This document shows positions 18,728 to 26,677 of a DNA stretch of 64,000 nucleotides, piece after piece. Both the position numbers and the translations under genes were made by a program. Source of the stretch: Rhodobacterales bacterium (GTDB lineage: Bacteria; Pseudomonadota; Alphaproteobacteria; Rhodobacterales; Rhodobacteraceae); the NCBI GenBank assembly GCA_002748285.1, contig PDSA01000029.1, positions 62,001 to 126,000 on the forward strand, written 5' to 3'. Position 1 is the first letter of the stretch, and each line of letters begins with the position of its first letter. Below the pieces are notes generated by a model. That model saw only the letters and a program-made list of their open reading frames with translations, made no database searches and was not told the DNA's origin.

Positions 18728-19087
18728 ATGCGCCACGCAAGAGGCTACCGCCGTCTGAACCGCACCCACGAACACCGCAAGGCCATGTTTGCCAATATGG
18801 CTGGCTCTTTGATTGAGCATGAGCAGATCAAGACCACTCTGCCCAAGGCCAAAGAGTTGAAGCGCATCGCGGATAAGCTGATCACTCTGGGCAAACGCGG
18901 CGATCTGCACGCCCGTCGTCAGGCTGCATCCCGCCTGAAAGAGGAAAAGGACGTTGCAAAACTGTTTGACGTGCTTGGCCCGCGTTACAAAGAGCGCAAT
19001 GGCGGCTATGTCCGGGTGCTGAAGGCCGGGTTCCGCTATGGTGATATGGCTCGCCTGGCTGCTGAAGAGGATGCCGCAGAGGAATAA
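18728..19087 (+). CDS. rplQ: 50S ribosomal protein L17 with an internal deletion near the C-terminus
   Basis: A protein of 119 residues; the N-terminal 107 ([55 protein letters not shown]) match L17 throughout. L17 then normally continues with a PMAxIELVDR-type strand and a short tail, giving about 135-140 residues in related bacteria. Here GDMA is followed at once by [11 protein letters not shown], the usual tail, so about 20 residues containing the conserved strand are missing in frame near base 19052. L17 lies near the exit-tunnel rim and is normally essential. It is the last gene of the alpha operon and has its own terminator. Confidence 0.92.
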   Translation: MRHARGYRRLNRTHEHRKAMFANMAGSLIEHEQIKTTLPKAKELKRIADKLITLGKRGDLHARRQAASRLKEEKDVAKLFDVLGPRYKERNGGYVRVLKAGFRYGDMARLAAEEDAAEE

Positions 19088-19112
19088 ATCTGCCGATATA
19101 CCCGATCAGATC

Positions 19113-19139
19113 AAGCCCCGCCATTTGGTGGGGCTTTTT
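19113..19139 (+). terminator. Rho-independent terminator after rplQ
   Basis: AAGCCCCGCC pairs with GGTGGGGCTT (one wobble) around ATTT and runs into TTTTT, 26 bases after the rplQ stop. Confidence 0.85.
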
Positions 19140-19140
19140 G

Positions 19141-19519
19141 GTCTTTGGGATGGTATTAACCGTTATTTCGCCATCGCCGCCATTTTGTGGCGGACCCGGG
19201 AAGATCATCATGGCAGCTCGGTCATTCGTGAGATCGACAATTTCACTCTGTCCATTCTGAATGCGCCGCGGGTGCGTTCGACCGAGGTCACCCGGGATGG
19301 GATGTCGTATTGGGAAGTGTCGCTGGCGTTGCTGCTGGAACTGCCCGAGCAAAGCGACGAGATCATTCACCACATCAATAGCCGTGCCGCCTATCGTTGG
19401 GATAAATTCTGCCTGCCTCAGAGCAACATCCACCCCACATATCTGCTGCCGAGCCGCCCCGGTCTCAGGGCTTTGCATGGCCATGATTTGGTAAGAACCG
19501 GCGGCTCCGATGACCGCTG
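19141..19519 (+). pseudogene. Unrecognised coding remnant without start or partner
   Basis: One plus-strand frame between the rplQ terminator and the SGNH gene reads like protein for about 100 codons (for example DGMSYWEVSLALLLELPEQS and AAYRWDKFCLPQSNIHPTYL), with codon use similar to real neighbouring genes. It has no start codon with a ribosome-binding site, because the terminator lies just ahead, and near 19470 it dissolves into sequence antisense to the SGNH gene. I do not recognise the family. It may be the leftover of a gene cut when the downstream island was inserted. Confidence 0.4.
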
Positions 19520-20356
19520 TCATGGCCCTGGATCGGGCGGTGCGTCACAATCGGGCTGGGCCGCTTGCTCGACCGGAGGGATCATCTGCAACGCATGGCG
19601 CAAAACGATCGCGCCGTATTTGGCGTTCATATGGTGGAAATCATCCTCGGCATAGGTCATCCGCCGTCCGGCCAGCCGGTTGGCGACCTGTCCGAATTCA
19701 CGGCGAGTCAGGCCGCAGGGCTCATAAATCGCATCCGGCGGATCAATCACCTCGATCCCGATCTGCTGATACAGCTTTGCCACCCGGGCGCGATACTGTT
19801 TCAGAAACGCCAACCCGCGGAAATCATCCCGGCCATAACGCGCCCACACCCCATAACGGGCATGATCGGCCGGGCAATCGGCCTGAGGGATCGGGGTCGG
19901 CAGACAAAACAGCCGCGGTTGCGTCCAGTTGTGCCAGTTCTCAGCCGGCAGGCGGCGGCGGATGACCTCATCGCAAAACGCCTCAAACGCCGCTTGCGAC
20001 AGGCGGGGCAGGTGGGGGCGGGGGCAGACCCCATCAATGCTGAACCCCTCGAACTGGCGCAGAAAATCGACCTCATTGGTGTTGTGCCCCACCATCAGCA
20101 CCCGGTCAAAGCCCGACATGTCAATGGTCAGGCGACGCATGGTTTTCTGCATGAATTTCACCTGATGGGCGCTGTATTGGGCCGGATCATGGATGCCAAA
20201 GCACAGCTTGTCGTCAAAGCTCAGCTGCCGGTAGAGGGTCGAATTGGTGGCAAAGAATTTGACCCGGATATCCGGGGAATCCTTGCGGATCAGCTTCCAG
20301 CCATTGCGCACAGCCGCAACATGAGAATTCCCGACGATCAATATCTTGGTGGTCAT
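19520..20356 (-). CDS. SGNH-hydrolase-like protein paired with GSCFA
   Basis: A protein of 278 residues. It begins ILIVGNSHVAAVRNGWKL, a GxSH-type block I like that of SGNH esterases and GSCFA partners. DRVLMVGHNTNEVDF may be the block with the oxyanion Asn, and DDFHHMNAKYGAIVL near the C-terminus supplies a DxxH pair. Its start overlaps the GSCFA stop by 4 bases, so both proteins are probably made together. SGNH-fold enzymes near glycosyltransferases commonly add or remove acyl groups on surface glycans; that role is inferred from context. Confidence 0.6.
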   Translation of the reverse strand: MTTKILIVGNSHVAAVRNGWKLIRKDSPDIRVKFFATNSTLYRQLSFDDKLCFGIHDPAQYSAHQVKFMQKTMRRLTIDMSGFDRVLMVGHNTNEVDFLRQFEGFSIDGVCPRPHLPRLSQAAFEAFCDEVIRRRLPAENWHNWTQPRLFCLPTPIPQADCPADHARYGVWARYGRDDFRGLAFLKQYRARVAKLYQQIGIEVIDPPDAIYEPCGLTRREFGQVANRLAGRRMTYAEDDFHHMNAKYGAIVLRHALQMIPPVEQAAQPDCDAPPDPGP

Positions 20357-21408
20357 TTTGCAAACGCGTCCAACAGGGCCTCTTCGCAGACAAACTCATC
20401 TTCTGGGGGGGCATCGTCCGGGCGGACCGGTTGCGCTGGCGCGGGGGGGTCATCGGGCAGCGCGGTGTCATGGGCAGCCATGAACAGCGCCATCGCCTTG
20501 GCCACACCCTCGCGACGCACGCTGCGGTAATTGGCCTCGAAATGCTTGCCATGGGCGGTCTGAGAGGTGATGACCTCGTAAGAGGGGAAATAATCCACAT
20601 CCTCAAAATCCTGCGCCAGCACCCCACACACCGCCCGCAGCACCGATTTCGAATAGGTCGAGGCCACCTCAACATGCTGTCCCGTGGCGGTGGCGGTCAG
20701 CGGCACCGGGGAAACCGTAACCAGAAACCGCGCCTTGCGGTTTTGCTGGCGGATGATGTGGCGCACCGCGCGAAAATCGGCCAGCACTTCGTCATAGCGG
20801 AAATTGCGGAACTGATAGCGTTCGGGCTGATACTGCCCGGCGATGGTGCCCGGAGCCGTTGGGTAAACGGTATCGCCCTGCTGCGAACACCAGGCTTCGG
20901 TCAGGCCAAAGGTAAAAACGAACAGGTCCAGATCACCAAACAGCCGCCGCACCGCCTGCAAATGCTGGGCGCGATGGTCCAGCACGTCCTGGGCGGTGGG
21001 CAGGCCTTCGGGTTCGACCGAGGGGCGCAGCGCATCATAAAACCGCCCGTCTTTTTCCCAGACCACCTCTTGGGGCTGAAACCCCTCAAAGGCTTCTCGC
21101 AGCAGCTGGCGCATTTGCCGCGCGGTGTAAACATTGCCGTAACGCGCCGAATACAGCCCATAGCCGAACCGGTTTTGCAGCTTGGGGGGGGCATTTGGCC
21201 CGGGTTCGGCATCCTGCACGTTATAGCCCGCCTGTTTCAGCGTGCGCCCGACATGTTGGGCAAAACACGACCCGGCCGTGACAATCCGGTGCTGGCGGGT
21301 GATCGCAAATTTGGGCGTATACAGATCGGACGCCTCGATCGCGCCGCGCTTGACCACGCCGCTGCGCCAATAGGCTTTGGCCGGGAGGTTCTGATAGGGC
21401 GATGACAT
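20353..21408 (-). CDS. GSCFA-domain protein
   Basis: A protein of 351 residues from the ATG at 21408 (MSSPYQNLPAKAYWRSG). The name-giving motif is present as TAGSCFAQHVGRTL; further conserved parts are FGYGLYSARYGNVYTARQ, FVFTFGLTEAWCS, FLVTVSPVPLTATATGQHV and SKSVLRAVCG. GSCFA is an SGNH-related family without a settled biochemical function, often found in surface polysaccharide loci. A TTG further upstream could extend it by ten residues but has no support. It is divergent from the glycosyltransferase gene and precedes the SGNH gene. Confidence 0.85.
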   Translation of the reverse strand: MSSPYQNLPAKAYWRSGVVKRGAIEASDLYTPKFAITRQHRIVTAGSCFAQHVGRTLKQAGYNVQDAEPGPNAPPKLQNRFGYGLYSARYGNVYTARQMRQLLREAFEGFQPQEVVWEKDGRFYDALRPSVEPEGLPTAQDVLDHRAQHLQAVRRLFGDLDLFVFTFGLTEAWCSQQGDTVYPTAPGTIAGQYQPERYQFRNFRYDEVLADFRAVRHIIRQQNRKARFLVTVSPVPLTATATGQHVEVASTYSKSVLRAVCGVLAQDFEDVDYFPSYEVITSQTAHGKHFEANYRSVRREGVAKAMALFMAAHDTALPDDPPAPAQPVRPDDAPPEDEFVCEEALLDAFAK

Positions 21409-21583
21409 AGGGTTAATCCGGGCTACACAAATCTGCAAAATGTTAGTCTATATCGTAAATCAGCTATTGTTTTTGCCCGAAGCTGTCAACCTTACCCCCC
21501 TACCACGGACCGGGTGCAAAGGGTGTTCTCAATAAGCGGGCTTTGCTCTATGAGGAGGGGTGGTTAACGAAAAGGTCGACAAG

Positions 21584-22423
21584 ATGGGGCCAGCGCCGCC
21601 GGTAAATGTATCGGTTATCATGCCGCTGTTTAATGCCGGGCGCACTCTGGCGGCCAGTGTGGCTTCGGTGCGGGCGCAGAGCCATCCGGGCTGGGAATTG
21701 CTGCTGATTGATGATGCCTCGCAGGATGACAGCTTGGCCTTGGCGCAGCGTCTGGCGGCACAGGATCCGCGCATTCGGTTGTTGCAGATGCCGGGCCGCA
21801 GTGGAGCGGCAGCGGCGCGCAATTTAGGGTTGCAGACCGCCCGAGGGCGGTTCATCGGCTTTTTGGATGCGGATGATCTGTGGCACCCGGCCAAGCTGGA
21901 ACGCCAGCTGGATTTTCACCTGCATAGCGGCGCGGCGCTCAGCTTTACCGGATATGCCCGGGTGTCTGACCCTGAAGGTGCGCTGATCACCCGGATGCCG
22001 GGGCTGGATCGGGTCGGGTATCGCCGGCTGCTGTGCAACAACCCGATCGGCTGCCTGACGGTGCTTTATGATACGGCGATCTGTGGCAAAATGCCGATGC
22101 CTTTGTTCAAACGTCAGCATGATTATGCGCTGTGGTTGCAGATCGTGCGCACTTTCGGCCCGGCCCGGGGGCTGAATCAGGATCTGGCGATTTACCGCGT
22201 GGGCCGGGGCTCGCTTTCGGCCAACAAGGCGGCGGCGGCGCTGGATATCTGGCGGATATTGCGCGGCCAAGAGGGGCTGAGCCTGCCACAAGCCGCCCGC
22301 TATTTCAGCCATTACGCCTGGCACGGGCTGCGCCACCGTCTGATCCAGCGTCCAAAGGCCGGTGCGCCGGTCCTGTTGTCGGCGGGCTCTCAGCCCTTTG
22401 AGGCCAATTTGCATCGTAAATAA
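21584..22423 (+). CDS. Glycosyltransferase family 2
   Basis: A protein of about 279 residues from the ATG at 21584 (MGPAPPVNVSVIMPLFN). An in-frame GTG at 21560 is possible, but AGGAGG lies only one base ahead of it. The GT-A fold is clear: VSVIMPLFNAGRTLAASVAS, LLLIDDASQDDSLALAQ, and the metal-binding GFLDADDLWHPAKLERQL. It should transfer a sugar from a nucleotide donor to a glycan or lipid; no membrane segment is visible. Its 3' end overlaps the converging transferase gene by 34 bases. Confidence 0.85.
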   Translation: MGPAPPVNVSVIMPLFNAGRTLAASVASVRAQSHPGWELLLIDDASQDDSLALAQRLAAQDPRIRLLQMPGRSGAAAARNLGLQTARGRFIGFLDADDLWHPAKLERQLDFHLHSGAALSFTGYARVSDPEGALITRMPGLDRVGYRRLLCNNPIGCLTVLYDTAICGKMPMPLFKRQHDYALWLQIVRTFGPARGLNQDLAIYRVGRGSLSANKAAAALDIWRILRGQEGLSLPQAARYFSHYAWHGLRHRLIQRPKAGAPVLLSAGSQPFEANLHRK

Positions 22424-23694
22424 CGGGTTACGACTTCTGCCGAGCCCCCCTCTTGTGGCAGCACCCGCCGGGCCAGTTCGCTGCGCAATTCGGCAAGCGG
22501 GTCTTGCCCCCGGATCAGGATGCGCTCAAAAGCGCGGCGCAGCTCATCGGCGGTGTCAGCGGTATAAAACGCCGGCACCAACGCTCGCCCCGCCGTATTC
22601 ATCGGCGCACTATCCGCCCGGCACAGGCGCAGGATGGGGTGCCCGGTGGGCAGATATTCGGCCAGAAACGAACCGCTATCGGTGATCATCAGATCCGAGC
22701 TGCGGAACAGGTCAAAATAATTGCCCGCCTCAAACTGCGCTGTATTCGGGGCCGCCTGCCATGCGTCAAGCCAATCGGCAAAAGCCCGGGCGGCACCGCG
22801 CCGGTGCATCTCGGCCCTCAGATTGGGGTGGGGTTTGAGCAGAAAATCCACCTGCGGATAACTGCGCACCAGTTCCAGCATGGTTGGCCCCGACCAGTCA
22901 AATGTGCCCATTTTCAGCGTGCTATCCAGCGTGTGATGCGGGGCAAAGATCACCCGTTTGCGCCCGGCCTGTCCTGGATGCGACCAATGGGGCACCGCGT
23001 TGCGCGCGGGCGCCGGGGACAGGTAGATATCCAGCTTGGGATACCCCGCCACGATCACCTGATAGGGCGGGGCCGGGCCGCTCATCGCCATTTTGCCGTG
23101 CCAGTCCGAAGCCGCAATATAAGCCCACAGATAGCGGTGGAAATCGGGCAGGCCGAATTGCATCCCGTCATTGCGGATGATCGGGTAGCCATAATGCAGA
23201 TAGGCCGACAAGATGCCGCCTTTCAACAGCCGGCGGGGCAGATCCTGCATCCCCCAGGGCTGCTGGATCACGGCCAGATCAACCCCGATTTGCGCTTCGG
23301 GCTGCATCCGGTCGGTGGTGGCGTCATAAAGCGGCGGCCCCAGCGGGCCGATCATTTCGAAAAAGGCACTAACCCGCCGAAAATCCTCCCGCCGCTGCGC
23401 TCGAGGCAGGCGCAGGGCGACATCGGACAGGGTGACATGCAGGCTGACCTCAAAAGCCGGATCGCGGGCCAGCCGGGCAAAGAGCGGCCCCGCGCTCCAT
23501 TTCGCCGGGTTGCACACCACAAACCCAATCCGCACCGGGCCGGGGCGGTTGCGCAGGGCGGTCTCGGCGGCTTTGATCCGCGCCCCGGGGTCGGGCGGGC
23601 GCAGCCGGTCCAGCAGCCGATACCCCCCACGCCGCGCCAGAGCCCGCACCCGCCAGCCAAACACGCCACCCCAGCGCGGCTCCGCCCCGGTCAC
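22390..23694 (-). CDS. CDP-glycerol glycerophosphotransferase-like (TagB/SpsB family) protein
   Basis: A protein of 434 residues from a GTG start. The C-terminal half has the TagB/TagF pattern: RVIFAPHHTLDSTLKMGTF (the HH-type motif), YPQVDFLLKPHPNLR, and SSDLMITDSGSFLAEYLPTG. In characterised relatives this domain transfers glycerol or ribitol phosphate to a polymer; in Gram-negatives such genes occur in capsule and O-antigen loci. The N-terminal part (VRIGFVVCNPAKWSAGPLF) resembles a glycosyltransferase-B fold start. It follows prpD-like after a short tandem repeat and is very GC-rich. Substrate unknown. Confidence 0.75.
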   Translation of the reverse strand: MTGAEPRWGGVFGWRVRALARRGGYRLLDRLRPPDPGARIKAAETALRNRPGPVRIGFVVCNPAKWSAGPLFARLARDPAFEVSLHVTLSDVALRLPRAQRREDFRRVSAFFEMIGPLGPPLYDATTDRMQPEAQIGVDLAVIQQPWGMQDLPRRLLKGGILSAYLHYGYPIIRNDGMQFGLPDFHRYLWAYIAASDWHGKMAMSGPAPPYQVIVAGYPKLDIYLSPAPARNAVPHWSHPGQAGRKRVIFAPHHTLDSTLKMGTFDWSGPTMLELVRSYPQVDFLLKPHPNLRAEMHRRGAARAFADWLDAWQAAPNTAQFEAGNYFDLFRSSDLMITDSGSFLAEYLPTGHPILRLCRADSAPMNTAGRALVPAFYTADTADELRRAFERILIRGQDPLAELRSELARRVLPQEGGSAEVVTRYLRCKLASKG

Positions 23695-23717
23695 GACAGC
23701 ACCCCAGTCACGACAGC
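23685..23717. repeat. Tandem 17-base duplication across the prpD stop and the transferase start
   Basis: Two 16-base copies (23685-23700 and 23702-23717) differ at one position and repeat with a period of 17. The outer copy holds the MmgE/PrpD stop and the inner copy the GTG start of the transferase. The duplication appears to have converted a former GTGA overlap into separated ends. Confidence 0.6.
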
Positions 23718-25072
23718 GCCCGGATCAGCGGCAGTTTCGGCGCGTCAGGGTCGAGTAGCTGATCCGCCATCTGCCCGGCGGCCTCGGGCTGATAGCCGGC
23801 AAATTGCGCCAGATCGGTGAATTTGGTGCGCAGCTCGGCCGGGCTCATGGCGGTTTCGGGCTCGCCCTTGGGCAGGTCGACCCGGGCGCTCAGGCTTTGG
23901 CCCGATGTCAGATGCAGCGTCACCACTGCCGGGCGGCGCGCGGGGATCAGCGCCGTCAGGGCCGGATCTTCGACCACCTGAACCCGGCGGGTCAGATCCA
24001 GCGTGGCGGCATCGCGCAACATCGCATCGCCAAACGCCGCCATGCCAGTTTCCCCCGAGATCAGGGCGGCGGCGACACAGTAAGGCACGCTCATCCTGGC
24101 CGAGCCGGGGCCGTGAATTTCGGTGTGATCATGCTGATACACCGCCAGACGATAGGTGCTGACATGCACGCGCGCGATCTGGTCGGGCGCGATGCCGTGG
24201 GCGTTGCGCAGCGACAGCGCCGCCTCGATCGGGGCATGGGCATAGCGGCAGGAGGCATAGGGTTTCAGGTAAACCGTTTCAACGCAATAGGGCGCGGCCA
24301 CGGTCAGCTGGTCGAGGTCGGGCGCAGCCGGGCCGCTGAGGATGTCAAGCAGCCCCTGCGCCCCGCCCAGAACATCCGCCGCCCCGGCAAACCCGGCCAT
24401 GGCCACCAGCCCGGCGGACAACCCGGCCTGCGCCGCCTGACCGCAATTATAGGGCTTTAAGTCTGATGCGCCCCGGATCACCGCCAGCAACCCCGAAGCG
24501 CCACTGGCCCCGGCCGACAGGGCCGCATTCATCTGCGCCGGCGAGGCCCCCAAGGCCGTCGCCACCCCGATTGCCGCGCCGATACAGCCAAACATGCCGG
24601 TGCCGTGCCAACCCTGATCCTTGGCCATGGGTTGCAGGCTGCAACCCATGCGGATGGCGGCCTCATAGCCCAGCAACAGCGCCCGCAGGAAGCTCTGTTC
24701 GGTGAGGTCAGGGTGATGCAAGGTCGAGATCAGCGCCGGCAGCACAACCGCGCCGGCATGGGTGATGCCGTAACGATGGCCGTCATCCAGCTCGGCGATG
24801 TGGCAGGACATGCCGTTGATCAGCGCCGCAGTTTTCGGATCGGCGCGGCGGCCAAATCCGACCACCGGCACCGGCCCTTCGCCGGCGCTGAGCCGCAACA
24901 GCGTCTGGCCGCGCCCGCGCTGCGCCCGCATGAGCGCGCCCCCGGCCAGCAGGCAACCCAGCCCATCCAGCAACCGCAACCGCACCACATCATAAAGGGC
25001 GTCATTGGCAGGGGTCTGGGCCAGATCCTGCAACCCGCGCAACAGCTGCGCCGCGGCCCCTTCGGCGCTCAT
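23708..25072 (-). CDS. MmgE/PrpD family protein (2-methylcitrate dehydratase-like)
   Basis: A protein of 454 residues, full length. Family blocks visible: RLRLLDGLGCLLAGG, AALINGMSCHIAELDDGHRYG, the central glycine-rich stretch GMFGCIGAAIGVATALGAS, and YLKPYASCRYAHAPIEAAL. The family includes 2-methylcitrate and cis-aconitate-type dehydratases/decarboxylases and many uncharacterised relatives, so the substrate is open. Its ATG overlaps the stop of the C-C bond lyase gene by four bases (25069-25072), so the two are translated together. No prpB, prpC or prpE is nearby, so it is probably not a propionate pathway enzyme. Confidence 0.85.
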   Translation of the reverse strand: MSAEGAAAQLLRGLQDLAQTPANDALYDVVRLRLLDGLGCLLAGGALMRAQRGRGQTLLRLSAGEGPVPVVGFGRRADPKTAALINGMSCHIAELDDGHRYGITHAGAVVLPALISTLHHPDLTEQSFLRALLLGYEAAIRMGCSLQPMAKDQGWHGTGMFGCIGAAIGVATALGASPAQMNAALSAGASGASGLLAVIRGASDLKPYNCGQAAQAGLSAGLVAMAGFAGAADVLGGAQGLLDILSGPAAPDLDQLTVAAPYCVETVYLKPYASCRYAHAPIEAALSLRNAHGIAPDQIARVHVSTYRLAVYQHDHTEIHGPGSARMSVPYCVAAALISGETGMAAFGDAMLRDAATLDLTRRVQVVEDPALTALIPARRPAVVTLHLTSGQSLSARVDLPKGEPETAMSPAELRTKFTDLAQFAGYQPEAAGQMADQLLDPDAPKLPLIRALS

Positions 25073-26238
25073 GAGGCCGAGGCTCCGGCGCGGAACAGGG
25101 ACAGATAGCAGGATTCATCCTCGATCACCCCATATGCATCGGCCAGACAGGAAATGCGTGTGGCCCAGCTGCGATGTGGGTTGATTTCGTTCATCTTGTT
25201 GTTATTGGCCGATTTGATCACCCCGCCCGATGTGCCCAGAATTTGCATGGCGTCCTCATATTCTTCGCGGGTGACGGCCTGCATGGCGTTGACATAGGGC
25301 AGATGCGAGGGGTGGATCACGGTTTTGCCGACAAAGCCATTGGCCTTGTCCAGCAGGATTTCGCGCAACAGCCCGTCGATCGCGTCATTCAGGATCGGGT
25401 TCATATTGCGCAGGCTGCGGGTCAGGTTTTCCTGCATCACCTGCTCCAGATCGTCGCGTTTATAGGCGAGGAAATATTCCCAGACGGCGGCCGATACCAC
25501 ATAGCCTTCTTCTGCCCGACCAAAGAAATTGAGGATATCGGCCAGCGCGTCGCGCACCGGCAGGATGTCATAAACCGAAGAGCTGATCCCCCGGCGCACC
25601 CCGAAAAACGAGGAAAAATCAGTGCCGCCGACCCGGATATTGAGGATATAATCGCGATAGCCGCGGCAAATTTCTAGCAGTTGGTGCAGCTCTTGCGTTC
25701 GGGTTTCGCGAAAGGCAATGGCCGCGCCTTCAAGGATGGGCATGGCGTAAAGCCGGGTTTCGAACCGTTCGTTCAACCCGACCAGATGATCCAGATACAG
25801 ATGCGCATTGCTGCTGAAAAATTTCGGAAACACAAAGCCGGTCAGAACATTGGCCATGGCCGGGGTCAGGCGGTCTCCAAAGCGGCGGAATTGTTCGATA
25901 TTGCGCACCCGCAGAAAAATCAGCGGCACATTTTCATCCGCCAGCGCACCGGCGGCGATTTTATCGGCCAGATAGTGGAGCTGCGCCAGCACGTTTTGTT
26001 CACCGCCGGGCAGATCGGCTTCGGCGATGGCGTCTTCGAAACACATGACCATGGAATGCATATCGGGCAGCGTTCTGGCCACGATCTTATCCACCACCTG
26101 TCGGGTTGAAGGCATATAAAGCGTGCCACCCAGACAATACCGCAATATATTATGTTCGGAAAAGCGGGAGAATGTGATCGGCCGGCGGTAAAAGACATCC
26201 GAAAGAGGGCCGGACAGGGCGGGGGTATTATAGCGCAT
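25069..26238 (-). CDS. C-C bond lyase of the HpcH/HpaI-CitE-like TIM-barrel superfamily
   Basis: A protein of 389 residues starting MRYNTPALSGPLSDVFYRRP. The stretch ILRYCLGGTLYMPSTRQ, the metal/phosphate-type MVMCFEDAIAEADL, ILNIRVGGTDFSSFFG and GFVGKTVIHPSHLPYVNAM are typical of citrate-lyase-beta-like enzymes, in particular the subgroup described from tellurium-resistance (Ter) associated operons. Members cleave or form carbon-carbon bonds of CoA- or oxo-acid substrates. None of the other Ter-operon genes is present. It is the upstream gene of the coupled pair with the MmgE/PrpD protein, suggesting consecutive steps. Subfamily placement rests on recall. Confidence 0.75.
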   Translation of the reverse strand: MRYNTPALSGPLSDVFYRRPITFSRFSEHNILRYCLGGTLYMPSTRQVVDKIVARTLPDMHSMVMCFEDAIAEADLPGGEQNVLAQLHYLADKIAAGALADENVPLIFLRVRNIEQFRRFGDRLTPAMANVLTGFVFPKFFSSNAHLYLDHLVGLNERFETRLYAMPILEGAAIAFRETRTQELHQLLEICRGYRDYILNIRVGGTDFSSFFGVRRGISSSVYDILPVRDALADILNFFGRAEEGYVVSAAVWEYFLAYKRDDLEQVMQENLTRSLRNMNPILNDAIDGLLREILLDKANGFVGKTVIHPSHLPYVNAMQAVTREEYEDAMQILGTSGGVIKSANNNKMNEINPHRSWATRISCLADAYGVIEDESCYLSLFRAGASAS

Positions 26239-26677
26239 CAGGGGTTCTTCCGAAGCAAGCGGGCGAGGGGGAGGAACGGAAAGGGGCCATATCTGATGTT
26301 GTTTTTCATGCGGTTTGATAAGGGTGTTTTCAAAGATTTGCTACCGAACCAAGGTGGCAGCCCGGCGCTTATCCCAAGTGCATATTGTCGATTTTCCAAC
26401 GCGTCGGGGTTCAGGGTGATGCTCTTTGACCTCCTGTGTGGTCCGAGCGTAGGTCAAACGGTCGATTTTGGCAAGCGCGGTCAAGGGCAGAGCTAGGGTA
26501 TGCACCAATCCGGCGCCTTTGATCTGCTTTGTCGCCTTAGTGGTTGTGGCGAGTGCCGGGTTGGTAACGTGGCCGATCACCAGCTTGCTGATACAGGTTA
26601 GCAATATGCTGTTCCATGCAATGAGATTTGACAAATGCCGCATTGCCGCTCAACCCGCAACGCGCTAACCTGCGGAT
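26239..26677. other. 439-base gap between the lyase and peptidase genes, no gene recognised
   Basis: It separates two divergent genes and must hold both promoters. Open frames here (for example one of 100 codons on the minus strand, 26341-26643) have poor codon bias and no family signature. Base composition is lower in GC than the island to its left, so it may mark the island's right edge. Confidence 0.4.

Noticed and set aside
26341..26643. 100-codon frame on the minus strand in the lyase-peptidase gap
   Set aside because: No ribosome-binding site, poor codon bias and no recognisable family; treated as non-coding.
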